A stretch of DNA of 62,284 nucleotides from Nocardia otitidiscaviarum NBRC 14405 (GTDB lineage Bacteria > Actinomycetota > Actinomycetes > Mycobacteriales > Mycobacteriaceae): positions 1-62,284 of the forward strand of contig NZ_BAGD01000123.1 in assembly GCF_000308635.1 (NCBI RefSeq). The letters run 5' to 3'. The position numbers were made by a program, and so were the translations under genes. Shown here one piece after another: positions 35,034 to 42,224 of the stretch (the first letter of the stretch is position 1; each line of letters opens with the position of its first letter). Under the pieces are notes generated by a model. That model was not told where the DNA came from. It did no database searches and was given only the letters and a program-made list of their open reading frames with translations.

Positions 35034-35049
35034 CAAGCACGCCCGCTTG
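35034..35049. promoter_or_regulatory. Operator-like inverted repeat at the acyl-CoA operon promoter
   Basis: CAAGC-ACGCCC-GCTTG, with A/T-rich flanks (TAAAAAAT before, TTAAT after), 81 bases upstream of the AtuA-like start. It is a candidate site for the TetR protein encoded at the end of this operon. Confidence 0.5.
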
Positions 35050-35138
35050 TTAATCGGCAGCGTTCATCTTTGCGTTTGCTGTTCGGATGCTGAGGGGGTT
35101 CGCGACGGACCGGGCGGTCGGCAGGGCAGACTGGGCGC

Positions 35139-35282
35139 GTGGCCTCGATTCTTCTGCTCGCCCTCGCCGGATTCCTGCTCGGCGGCGTCTACAGCACCTG
35201 GAAGACCGCCCGGCCGCTGGCCATCGCACTCGGTGTATGTGCGGCACTGGCCGTGGCCGGGGCGATTCTCTGGATGAATTGA
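35139..35282 (+). CDS. Tiny membrane protein (47 residues)
   Basis: GTG 35139 opens a 47-residue frame ending at TGA 35282: MASILLLALAGFLLGGVYS, a short loop TWKTARPL, then AIALGVCAALAVAGAILWMN. Two membrane helices fill nearly the whole protein, and codon use is strongly coding. CAGACT at 35127-35132, six bases before the GTG, fits a leaderless -10. I believe similar small proteins occur in related actinobacteria, but I know no function. It has no operon partner; the cyclase gene lies convergent downstream. Confidence 0.7.
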   Translation: MASILLLALAGFLLGGVYSTWKTARPLAIALGVCAALAVAGAILWMN

Positions 35283-35433
35283 CCGAACCGGCCGATCCCG
35301 CCCCGGCCGTGCGCCGCGGCGACAGTGGTTCGCCGGGTACACCCCCACATGGGCTCGGCGCGCGACAGCAGGCGCACCCCGACCAGCCCGACAACGCTCG
35401 CCCGCGCACCGAATGTCCCGCGGGGCGGGGAGC

Positions 35434-36495
35434 TTATTCGGGATCGAGCCGGTAGATGCGCAGATCCTCCGGCACGCCGCTCAGCGGTGCGGCGAAGAAG
35501 CTGCGCCGGTACGGCTTCGGCACACAACCCAGCTCCGCCAGCGTCTCGGGCTCCAGGGCCGCCAGGGTGGCATGCGAGAGCATGGTGTTGCCGTTGCCGC
35601 CCGCCTCCATGACCCGCGCCGCGATGGTGACGTCCACCCCCAGCCAGTCACCGCCCAGCTCCCGCGGGGTGCCGGTGTGCAGGCCCACGCGCATCTGCGG
35701 TGTGTAGCCGTTCACGTCGACGCGCGCCAGGTTCCGCTTGGCCGCCACCGCCGCGCGAACCGCCCGGTCCGGGGACGGGAAGACCGCCATGACGCCGTCG
35801 CCCATGCGCTTGACCACGTGGCCGCCACGCTCGCCGATCGGCGGCTCGATGGCCTTGGCGACGCGGCGCAGCAGCTCCAGGGTCTGCTCGTCACCGGCCG
35901 AGAGCGACCAGCTGGAGAAGGCCACCAGATCGGTGAACATGATGGTGATCTCCGCGGTGCCGCGCCCCTTGCCCATGCGCTCCAGCACCGCCTGCCAGAC
36001 CTGGAGGGCGCCGAGGCCGAGTTCGCGTGCGGCGCTGGGGGAATCGCCGACCAGCTTGTCCGCGGCCCGCGCCACCGCGCGTACCCCGCCCGGTCCGGAG
36101 ACCGACAGCGGATCGCCGAAAGCCGGGTCGCCGGGCAGATTCTCGCGTGCCCGGCGAATCACACCGATGAGATCTCCCCGCTGATTGGCCGCGGAGACGA
36201 GTGCCGAGAGTTGGCCGGAAAGGCGAGCCATGGGCCGTCGGTCCGGTTCCGCACCGTCGGTGGGAGTCAAGGGAATCACGACGTCGGGGTCGATGCGCGG
36301 TCCCCGGGCACGCGACGGCTCCCCGAGGCCCTCCGAGGACCGGGGGCGACCCTTACCCTTACCGTCCGCACGGTCCGCGCCGGACGCGGATTCACTGCCG
36401 CCGGAGGGTCGTTCGCTCACGCCCCGAGCGTAGCCCAGCATCGGCTCCGCGGTGGATGAGTCGACATCTGTCACCCATGGATGAATGGCTGCCAC
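35434..36495 (-). CDS. Class III adenylate/guanylate cyclase
   Basis: A 353-residue cyclase. Residues 1-85 are low-complexity and charged (SGGSESASGADRADGKGKGR), followed by a helical regulatory region (about 88-175) and a CHD catalytic domain (about 182-345). Both metal-binding aspartates are present: Asp189 in IMFTDLVAFS and Asp233 in KRMGDGVMAVF. RVGLHTGTP and VTIAARVMEAGGNGNTML supply the later strand and transition-state residues. It should make cyclic AMP, but substrate selection is not certain from sequence. GTG 36495 is chosen because of the very good Shine-Dalgarno AGGGAGGTGA (complement of 36499-36508). GTG 36420, six bases after TACGCT, could give a shorter leaderless form lacking 25 residues. 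It is soluble and has no membrane segment. Confidence 0.85.
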   Translation of the reverse strand: MAAIHPWVTDVDSSTAEPMLGYARGVSERPSGGSESASGADRADGKGKGRPRSSEGLGEPSRARGPRIDPDVVIPLTPTDGAEPDRRPMARLSGQLSALVSAANQRGDLIGVIRRARENLPGDPAFGDPLSVSGPGGVRAVARAADKLVGDSPSAARELGLGALQVWQAVLERMGKGRGTAEITIMFTDLVAFSSWSLSAGDEQTLELLRRVAKAIEPPIGERGGHVVKRMGDGVMAVFPSPDRAVRAAVAAKRNLARVDVNGYTPQMRVGLHTGTPRELGGDWLGVDVTIAARVMEAGGNGNTMLSHATLAALEPETLAELGCVPKPYRRSFFAAPLSGVPEDLRIYRLDPE

Positions 36496-36680
36496 CTGTC
36501 ACCTCCCTATCGGTGCGAGCGGCCACTTCGTCGGGCCCGCCCGATGGTGCGAGTGCCGTGGTTGCTGTTGCGATGCTACCCAGCGGTCAGGACAAGAGCC
36601 AGACCTTTCCGCATGGAAGCGAGACTGTTCACAGGCCGTTTTCATCCCCGACACCCCACCCCCCAGCCCCAACACAACAC

Positions 36681-36709
36681 CGGCCCGACGCGGAGTTCGC
36701 GTCGGGCCG
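36681..36709. terminator. Hairpin terminator after the ABC exporter operon
   Basis: CGGCCCGACGC (36681-36691) pairs perfectly with 36699-36709 across seven bases, 55 bases past the permease stop (minus strand). The rest of 36496-36763 has no feature I recognise beyond the cyclase leader. Confidence 0.65.
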
Positions 36710-36763
36710 ATGCATCCGTCGACCGGGCAGTGGCCGACGGTCCCGGGCAGGGTCTCGGTGGGG

Positions 36764-37519
36764 CTAGGCGTCGCGCTTGTTCAACGTGACCAAAGCAGCC
36801 CCGAACACAATTGTGACAAATGCTGCGAAATACACCAGGCTCCCCCAGGGGCCCCAATGCCAGTTCGCGTTCGACTCGGTCAGGGAGAAGAACCGCTGTC
36901 CGTTGGCGAAGGGCAGCAGCGGGCCCACATTGCGGCCGAAGCTGCCGAACGCGCCCAGCAGCGGTTCCAGGATCAGCGGCCACAGCACGATGATCGAGAT
37001 GGCCGCCGCGGACTGCCGCACCAGCACCCCTACGCCGACCGCCAATACGATGCTGAGCAGGGCGTACAGCGGGACACCCAGCAGTGCCCGCCACTGCGCG
37101 CCGGTGGACAGGTCCAGGGTCGGTGACGTCCCGTAGATGGCGCGGGAGATCAGCAGGGCACCCACGCAGAGCACCGCGGTCAACAGTGCGCCGTACACGG
37201 CGAGCAGCGCGGTCTTCACGACGATCACGGTGCTGCGCTGTGGCGTGGCCAGGAATGTGGTGCGAATGATGCCGAATCGATACTCACTGGTCACCGAGAG
37301 GGTGGCCATGATCATGAGCACCATGACGCCGAAGCCGCTGACTCCGCCCACCGCGACGGCCACATCCATCTGCACCGCGTCGGGCGAATCCTTCGCCGTG
37401 CGAGCGATGAACGCGATGAGCGCCGCCAGGCCGAGTCCCAGCGCGACCACGACCGCCGAACACCACCAGGGCGACCGGGTCGAGGTGAGTTTGATCCGTT
37501 CCGCAGCAAGCACTCCCAT
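36764..37519 (-). CDS. ABC transporter permease
   Basis: A 251-residue ABC-2-type permease with about six membrane helices (near 20-40, 55-75, 100-125, 145-170, 175-195 and 225-245). It begins MGVLAAERIKLTSTRSPWW, the common amphipathic opening of such exporters. The ATG overlaps the stop of the ATPase gene (TGATG), so the two are translated together. Together they form a small exporter, perhaps for a peptide, lipid or drug; the substrate is unknown. Confidence 0.88.
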   Translation of the reverse strand: MGVLAAERIKLTSTRSPWWCSAVVVALGLGLAALIAFIARTAKDSPDAVQMDVAVAVGGVSGFGVMVLMIMATLSVTSEYRFGIIRTTFLATPQRSTVIVVKTALLAVYGALLTAVLCVGALLISRAIYGTSPTLDLSTGAQWRALLGVPLYALLSIVLAVGVGVLVRQSAAAISIIVLWPLILEPLLGAFGSFGRNVGPLLPFANGQRFFSLTESNANWHWGPWGSLVYFAAFVTIVFGAALVTLNKRDA

Positions 37520-38472
37520 CAGAGCGCACCTCCCATGACCTCGTCGATTCCGGCGCCTTCGCCGTGGTACTCCACCGCGTTGCCGGTCATCCGCATGAAC
37601 GCCTCCTCCAGCGACGCCCGCTGCGGGGCCAGCTCGTAGAGCGTGATGTCGTTGGCTCCGGCCAGCTTTCCGACCGCATCGCTGGTCGCGTTGGCGACCA
37701 CCAGCGCCGGGCTGGCCGGATCGGCGCCGTCCTCGCGGACGGTCATGCCATTGGAGGTGAGCAGGCTGCGCAGCTGATCCAGTTGCGGACTGCGCACCCG
37801 CACCGACGACTCCGAGGCGCGCTCGATGAACTCCTTGGTGGTGGTGTCGGCGATGAGCCGGCCGCGGCCGATGACCACCAGATGGTCGGCGGTCTGCGCC
37901 ATCTCCGAGAGCAGGTGGCTCGACACCAGCACGGTGCGGCCTTCCTGCTTGGCGAGCCGCTGCATGAACCGGCGGATCCAGAGGATGCCCTCCGGGTCCA
38001 GGCCGTTCACCGGCTCGTCGAACAGCAGCACCTTGGGATCGCCGAGCAGCGCGCCCGCCAACCCGAGCCGCTGCGACATGCCGAGCGAGAAGCCGCCCGC
38101 GTTCTTGTCCGCCACCTCGGACAGGCCGACCAGTCGCAGCACCTCCTCCACCCGGGAGGCGGGAATGCCATTGGACGCGGCCATCAAGCGCAGATGCGAG
38201 CGAGCCGAGCGGTTCGGATGCACCCATTTGGCATCCAACAGCGCACCGACCTCGGTCAGCGGCCGCTTCAGCTCGCGATACCGCTTGCCGTCGATCAGGG
38301 CGGTGCCGGACGTCGGCGTATCCAACCCCAGGATCATCCGCATGGTCGTCGACTTCCCGGCCCCGTTCGGGCCGAGGAAGCCGGTCACCTGCCCGGGCCG
38401 GACCGAGAACGACAGGTCCGACACCGCGACGGTCTGGCCGTAGTGTTTCGTCAGGCCCCTCAGTTCGATCAT
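37519..38472 (-). CDS. ABC transporter ATP-binding protein
   Basis: A 317-residue ABC ATPase of the DrrA/CcmA type: Walker A GPNGAGKST at residues 34-42, signature FSLGMSQRLGLAGALLG (near 128-144), Walker B KVLLFDEPVNGLDPEG (near 148-163), switch histidine in VSSHLL. A C-terminal domain (240-317) is typical of drug or lipid exporters. ATG 38472 is probably leaderless: AAGACT lies seven bases upstream on this strand, and a perfect palindrome CGAATATTCG (38488-38497) is just beyond it. Confidence 0.92.
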   Translation of the reverse strand: MIELRGLTKHYGQTVAVSDLSFSVRPGQVTGFLGPNGAGKSTTMRMILGLDTPTSGTALIDGKRYRELKRPLTEVGALLDAKWVHPNRSARSHLRLMAASNGIPASRVEEVLRLVGLSEVADKNAGGFSLGMSQRLGLAGALLGDPKVLLFDEPVNGLDPEGILWIRRFMQRLAKQEGRTVLVSSHLLSEMAQTADHLVVIGRGRLIADTTTKEFIERASESSVRVRSPQLDQLRSLLTSNGMTVREDGADPASPALVVANATSDAVGKLAGANDITLYELAPQRASLEEAFMRMTGNAVEYHGEGAGIDEVMGGAL

Positions 38473-38487
38473 GCGGCCCAGTCTTCC

Positions 38488-38497
38488 CGAATATTCG
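38488..38497. promoter_or_regulatory. Palindrome next to the ABC exporter promoter
   Basis: CGAATATTCG, a perfect 10-bp palindrome, 15 bases upstream of the ATPase start and adjacent to its -10. It is A/T-rich against the local background. Possible repressor site. Confidence 0.4.
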
Positions 38498-38668
38498 AGC
38501 CAGCACTATCGACCGGAGGTCGCGCGTCCGGTCATCCTGCCGGATGAGTGGGACCCTGAGCCCACCCGACCACGGCTGAACAGGATGGGATGCCACCGTA
38601 CGCTGTGCGGGCTCCGCGGACGCCGCCGATGAAAGCGCAGGTGGTGTGCCCGGAGATCGGGTGGTGTC

Positions 38669-39433
38669 TCAGCGGGACGGGGAGGAGGCTCGAGCCCAGA
38701 AGCGTTTGGGGATGCGGCCTGCTTCGCGGGCGAGCCAGCCGGCTTCGACGGCGTGTTTCATGGCGGTGGCCATGCGGGTGGGGTGGTGGGCTCGGGTGAC
38801 GGCGGTGGCGAGGAGGACCGCGGAGCAGCCGAGTTCCATGGCCAGGGCGGCGTCGCTGGCGGTGCCTATGCCGGCGTCGAGGATGACGGGGACGCCTGCG
38901 GCGGCCACGATCATTTCGATGTTGTGCGGGTTGGAGATGCCCAGGCCGGTGCCGATGGGGGAACCGAGGGGCATGACGGCGGCGCAGCCGGCGTCCTCGA
39001 GGCGGCGGGCCAGGACCGGGTCGTCGGTGGTGTAAGGGAGGACGGTGAAACCGGCGTCCACCAATTGTTCGGCGGCGGTGACCAATTCGATGGCGTCGGG
39101 GAGCAGGGTGCGTTCGTCGGCGATGACTTCCAGCTTCACCCAGTCGGTTTCGAGGGCCTCGCGGGCGAGTTGCGCGGTGAGCACCGCCTCGGCGGCGGTG
39201 CGACAGCCCGCCGTATTGGGTAGGGGCGCGATCTCGAGGCGCTTCAGCAGGTCGAGTACGCCGGTGCCGCCCGCGGCGTCGACGCGGCGCATCGCCACCG
39301 TGGTGAGTTCGGTGCCCGAGGCGAGCAGGGCCTCCTCCAGCACGGTGAGACTCTCGGCGCCGCCGGTGCCCATGATCAGCCGCGAGCCGAAGGTGCGGCC
39401 CGCGATTTCCAGGGGCGCGACCGGGCTAGCCAC
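38669..39433 (-). CDS. thiG: Thiazole synthase ThiG
   Basis: A 254-residue TIM-barrel enzyme that joins deoxyxylulose phosphate, iminoglycine and ThiS-carried sulfur into the thiazole phosphate of thiamine. Seen: SRLIMGTGGAESLTVLEEAL, NTAGCRTAAEAVLTAQLAREAL, Schiff-base lysine in WVKLEVIAD, VLPYTTDDPVLARRLEDAGCAAVMPLGSPIGTGLGI, VILDAGIGTASDAALAMELG. Last gene of thiO-thiS-thiG; its start overlaps thiS by eight bases. It depends on glycine oxidase ThiO, encoded upstream, for iminoglycine. Confidence 0.96.
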   Translation of the reverse strand: MASPVAPLEIAGRTFGSRLIMGTGGAESLTVLEEALLASGTELTTVAMRRVDAAGGTGVLDLLKRLEIAPLPNTAGCRTAAEAVLTAQLAREALETDWVKLEVIADERTLLPDAIELVTAAEQLVDAGFTVLPYTTDDPVLARRLEDAGCAAVMPLGSPIGTGLGISNPHNIEMIVAAAGVPVILDAGIGTASDAALAMELGCSAVLLATAVTRAHHPTRMATAMKHAVEAGWLAREAGRIPKRFWARASSPSR

Positions 39434-39638
39434 CCTGCACCGCCGTCAGCACCTCGATCTCCCAGCCGCGACCGACCGGCTCGTCCCAGCGGGATTTGGG
39501 GAACAGCGCGCCGTCCACCGCGACGGCGACGCCCTGACAGGGCAGATTCAGCGTGTCCAGCAGGGCGCGTACCGAAATCGGTTCCGGGAAGGTGTGATCC
39601 TCACCGTTCACGGTGATGCCGATGGGAATTGCGGTCAT
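39426..39638 (-). CDS. thiS: Sulfur carrier protein ThiS
   Basis: A 70-residue ubiquitin-like sulfur carrier. It ends in the required Gly-Gly (VLTAVQGG), which is adenylated and thiocarboxylated before giving sulfur to ThiG. The ITVNGEDHTFPEPISVRALLDTLNL start and GVAVAVDGALFPKSRW middle are typical. It overlaps thiO by four bases and thiG by eight. Confidence 0.94.
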   Translation of the reverse strand: MTAIPIGITVNGEDHTFPEPISVRALLDTLNLPCQGVAVAVDGALFPKSRWDEPVGRGWEIEVLTAVQGG

Positions 39639-40771
39639 TGCTTACCTCCAGCGAAGTGGGGTTCGGGCACCCGGAAACGGGCGGGTGAGGCGGCGCGCGC
39701 CGCGGGCAGCTCGGTGTCGGCGAGCAGAGCCAGCACGGCGTCGGCGGTGACCGGGACACCCAGAATTCCATTGCGGCCGTGGCCCAGTGCGGCGATCACC
39801 CGCTCGTCCAGGTGGCCGATCAGTGGCAGGTTGTCGGGGGTGCCGGGGCGGGAACCCGCTGTGGCCTCGGCGAATTCGTACTCGCCCACCCCCGGGAAGA
39901 TCGCCTCGGCGTCGGTGATCAGGTCGCGCACTCCCCCGACCGTCACCACGGTGTCGAATCCGGCCTCGTATTGCGTCGCACCCAGCACGAGGCCGTCCGG
40001 GCGGGGCACCAGATAGATGGGGCGGCCGTGCACACGGGCACGGACCACGCGGTTCGGTGGCGGCGGGGCGCTCGGGCGGCGGCGCAGGCGCAGGATCTCA
40101 CCCTTCACCGGACGCACCGGCAGGTCCGGCCACAGCCGCGCGGACGCACCGGTCGCGAGCACCATGCGGTCGTGGGGCAACTCCCGCAGCGCCGCGACCT
40201 CCTCGGCCCGCACCTCGACCCCCGCGACGGCACACGCCTCCCGCAAGGCTGTCACGAGCGTCCGGTTGTCCACCGCGGGTTCGGCGGGCGACAGCAGCCC
40301 CGCCCGCACTCGCCGATCCAGACCGGGTTCCGCCGCCCGCACACCCGCCCGGTCGAGCAGGCGCAGTGCACGACCCGCACTCGGGTTCGTACCCGTTGCC
40401 GTCGCGTGGGAGTCTGTGAGTCTCGCGTTCACCCAGTCGGCGATCGTCCGCAGGTCCGCGGCGTCGGCGGCGTCGAGGGCGACGGTCAGGGTTTCGGCGG
40501 CGGTGAAGACCTCCGCGCCGGTGACGGACTTCAGGCGGGCCGCGAAGTCGGGCCAGCGGGTCAGAGAGGCGGCTCCGAATTCGAGGGCGGCGTCCTCGCC
40601 GGGCCAGCCCTCGGAGAGCGGGGCCAGCATGCCGCCCGCGACCCAGGAGGCACCCGATCCGACGGCGGGGTCGTACAGGGTGACCCGCCAGCCGGATTCG
40701 GCCGCCCGCCACGCCACCGACAGCCCGATCACGCCGCCACCGACGACGGCCAGGGTCCGCACCAGATCCAC
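39635..40771 (-). CDS. thiO: Glycine oxidase ThiO
   Basis: A 378-residue FAD-dependent D-amino-acid-oxidase-type enzyme that makes iminoglycine for ThiG. The dinucleotide-binding motif LAVVGGGVIGLSVAWRAAESG is at residues 8-28; LVPRPDGLVLGATQYEAGFD, RPGTPDNLPLIGHLDERVIAALGHGRNGILGVPVTA and the final GxG loop are typical. The start is GTG 40771 or, with the better-spaced GAGG site, GTG 40762 (three residues shorter). It is divergent from thiE. I looked for a TPP riboswitch in the 235 bases between them and found none, unlike thiC. Confidence 0.93.
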   Translation of the reverse strand: MDLVRTLAVVGGGVIGLSVAWRAAESGWRVTLYDPAVGSGASWVAGGMLAPLSEGWPGEDAALEFGAASLTRWPDFAARLKSVTGAEVFTAAETLTVALDAADAADLRTIADWVNARLTDSHATATGTNPSAGRALRLLDRAGVRAAEPGLDRRVRAGLLSPAEPAVDNRTLVTALREACAVAGVEVRAEEVAALRELPHDRMVLATGASARLWPDLPVRPVKGEILRLRRRPSAPPPPNRVVRARVHGRPIYLVPRPDGLVLGATQYEAGFDTVVTVGGVRDLITDAEAIFPGVGEYEFAEATAGSRPGTPDNLPLIGHLDERVIAALGHGRNGILGVPVTADAVLALLADTELPAARAASPARFRVPEPHFAGGKQ

Positions 40772-41006
40772 CTCACTCGGCCCCGCACGGGGGCCACCTA
40801 CTCGGCGCGGTCCGGGCCCGGAATTCCGTCACGGTCACCCGCGACTCGCGCCGCCTCGTTTCTCGACTACCCACGGTAGCGCGACACCCACCCACCCCCG
40901 CACGAACCCCGCGCCCACCAGCCGGTCGGCCCCGGCGGCAGCGAGGACCTGATACGCACGCACTGTCGAATTGGCAGCCTCCGGGCGTGCGACTACCGTC
41001 GAATGG

Positions 41007-41711
41007 GTGCAACCCTCCCATCCGAACCGGCCCCTGCCTCCCCGGGAGCGCCTGGCGAGTGCGCGCCTGTACCTGTGCACCGATGCGCGCCGGGATACCG
41101 GGGATCTCGCGGCGTTCGCCGAGGCGGCGCTGGCAGGCGGCGTCGACATCATTCAGCTGCGGGACAAGGGGTCGGCCGGGGAGAAGCAGTTCGGCACGCT
41201 GGAGGCCAAGGCCGAGTTGGGGGCGTTGGCGGAGCTGAAGGCGGCCGCGCGGCGGCACGGGGCGCTGGTGGCGGTGAACGACCGCGCCGATGTGGCCTTC
41301 GCGGCGGGGGCGGATGTGCTGCATCTGGGCCAGAACGATCTGCCGCCCTGGTACGCCCGCCATATTCTCGGCCCGGACGTCGTGATCGGCCGTTCCACCC
41401 ACAATCGCGCCCAGGCCGGGCTCGCCGCCATCGACGAGCACATCGACTACTTCTGCACCGGCCCGGTCTGGAACACCCCGACCAAGCCGGGCCGCACCGC
41501 CTCCGGTCTGGAGCTGATCCGCTCCACCGCCGAGGCCCATCCGACCCGGCCGTGGTTCGCCATCGGCGGAATCGACGACCAGCGGCTGCCGGAGGTGCTC
41601 GCGGCCGGGGCGACTCGCGTGGTGGTCGTGCGCGCCATCACGCACGCCGACGACCCGGAGGCGGCCGCTCGGGCTCTGAAGCAGCGGCTGCTCGACAACG
41701 CCGCCCGCTGA
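41007..41711 (+). CDS. thiE: Thiamine-phosphate synthase ThiE
   Basis: A 234-residue TIM-barrel enzyme that joins the pyrimidine pyrophosphate (from ThiD) and the thiazole phosphate (from ThiG) into thiamine phosphate. Seen: ARLYLCTDARRDTGDL, GGVDIIQLRDKGSAGEKQ (near 56-73), VAVNDRADVAFAAGADVLHLGQNDLP (near 96-121), GRSTHNRAQA, YFCTGPVWNTPTKPGR and WFAIGGID. GTG 41007 is chosen because TACCGT (40994-40999) lies seven bases upstream as a leaderless -10. It is divergent from thiO-thiS-thiG. Confidence 0.95.
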   Translation: MQPSHPNRPLPPRERLASARLYLCTDARRDTGDLAAFAEAALAGGVDIIQLRDKGSAGEKQFGTLEAKAELGALAELKAAARRHGALVAVNDRADVAFAAGADVLHLGQNDLPPWYARHILGPDVVIGRSTHNRAQAGLAAIDEHIDYFCTGPVWNTPTKPGRTASGLELIRSTAEAHPTRPWFAIGGIDDQRLPEVLAAGATRVVVVRAITHADDPEAAARALKQRLLDNAAR

Positions 41712-41734
41712 GACCGGCGGGCGACGCCCGTGAT

Positions 41735-42166
41735 TCAGCCGTAGAGCTCGACGAAACGATCCAGCGAGCGTTCGATATCGCCGCGCAACGCCTTGGCGAC
41801 CACCGACCCGATGGGCCCGAACAGCGGCGCGCCGCCGAGTTCGAAGTTGGCCGTCACCTTCGACCCGGACCCGGCCGGGGCCACGTCGAGTCGGATGCCG
41901 AATTTGGTGCCGCCGATGCCCGCGCCGGTGAGCACCAGGCGGCGCGGCGGCTCGGCGGTCTCGACGATCCAGGTGACGCGGTTGCGGAAGCCCTTGACGG
42001 TGGCCACGCCGACCAGCCGGGTGCCGGGGGTGAGGTCGTCGGGCACGGTACCGCGCCACCCCTCGTGCAGGGTCAACCACTTGTCGAGTTCGGGCAGGTC
42101 GGAGGCGCGGGCCCAGGCCAGGTCGGGCGCGATGGGGACGTCTACGGAGACCTTCAGCTTTGCCAC
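41735..42166 (-). CDS. SRPBCC-fold protein like the Rv0910 toxin (no antitoxin gene beside it)
   Basis: A 143-residue START/SRPBCC-fold protein whose sequence closely follows Rv0910 of M. tuberculosis, described as the toxin of a type II pair: AKLKVSVDVPIAPDLAWARASDLPELDKWLTLHEGWR at the start, GGTKFGIRLDV, and the end GAPLFGPIGSVVAKALRGDIERSLDRFVELYG. The Rv0909-type antitoxin gene that should precede it is absent; a molybdopterin oxidoreductase gene lies there instead. GTG 42166 is chosen from TACCAT seven bases upstream (complement of 42174-42179), a leaderless -10. Alternatively it is a lipid-binding or polyketide-cyclase-like protein. Confidence 0.8.
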   Translation of the reverse strand: MAKLKVSVDVPIAPDLAWARASDLPELDKWLTLHEGWRGTVPDDLTPGTRLVGVATVKGFRNRVTWIVETAEPPRRLVLTGAGIGGTKFGIRLDVAPAGSGSKVTANFELGGAPLFGPIGSVVAKALRGDIERSLDRFVELYG

Positions 42167-42224
42167 GTACTGGATGGTATCTGTTACATGACGTAGCTCT
42201 AATGAACGGGTGTTGTGAAATCGC

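Noticed and set aside
40772..41006. TPP riboswitch between thiO and thiE
   Set aside because: Neither strand contains the CTGAGA and GAACCTGA...GGGTAATGCC cores seen ahead of thiC.
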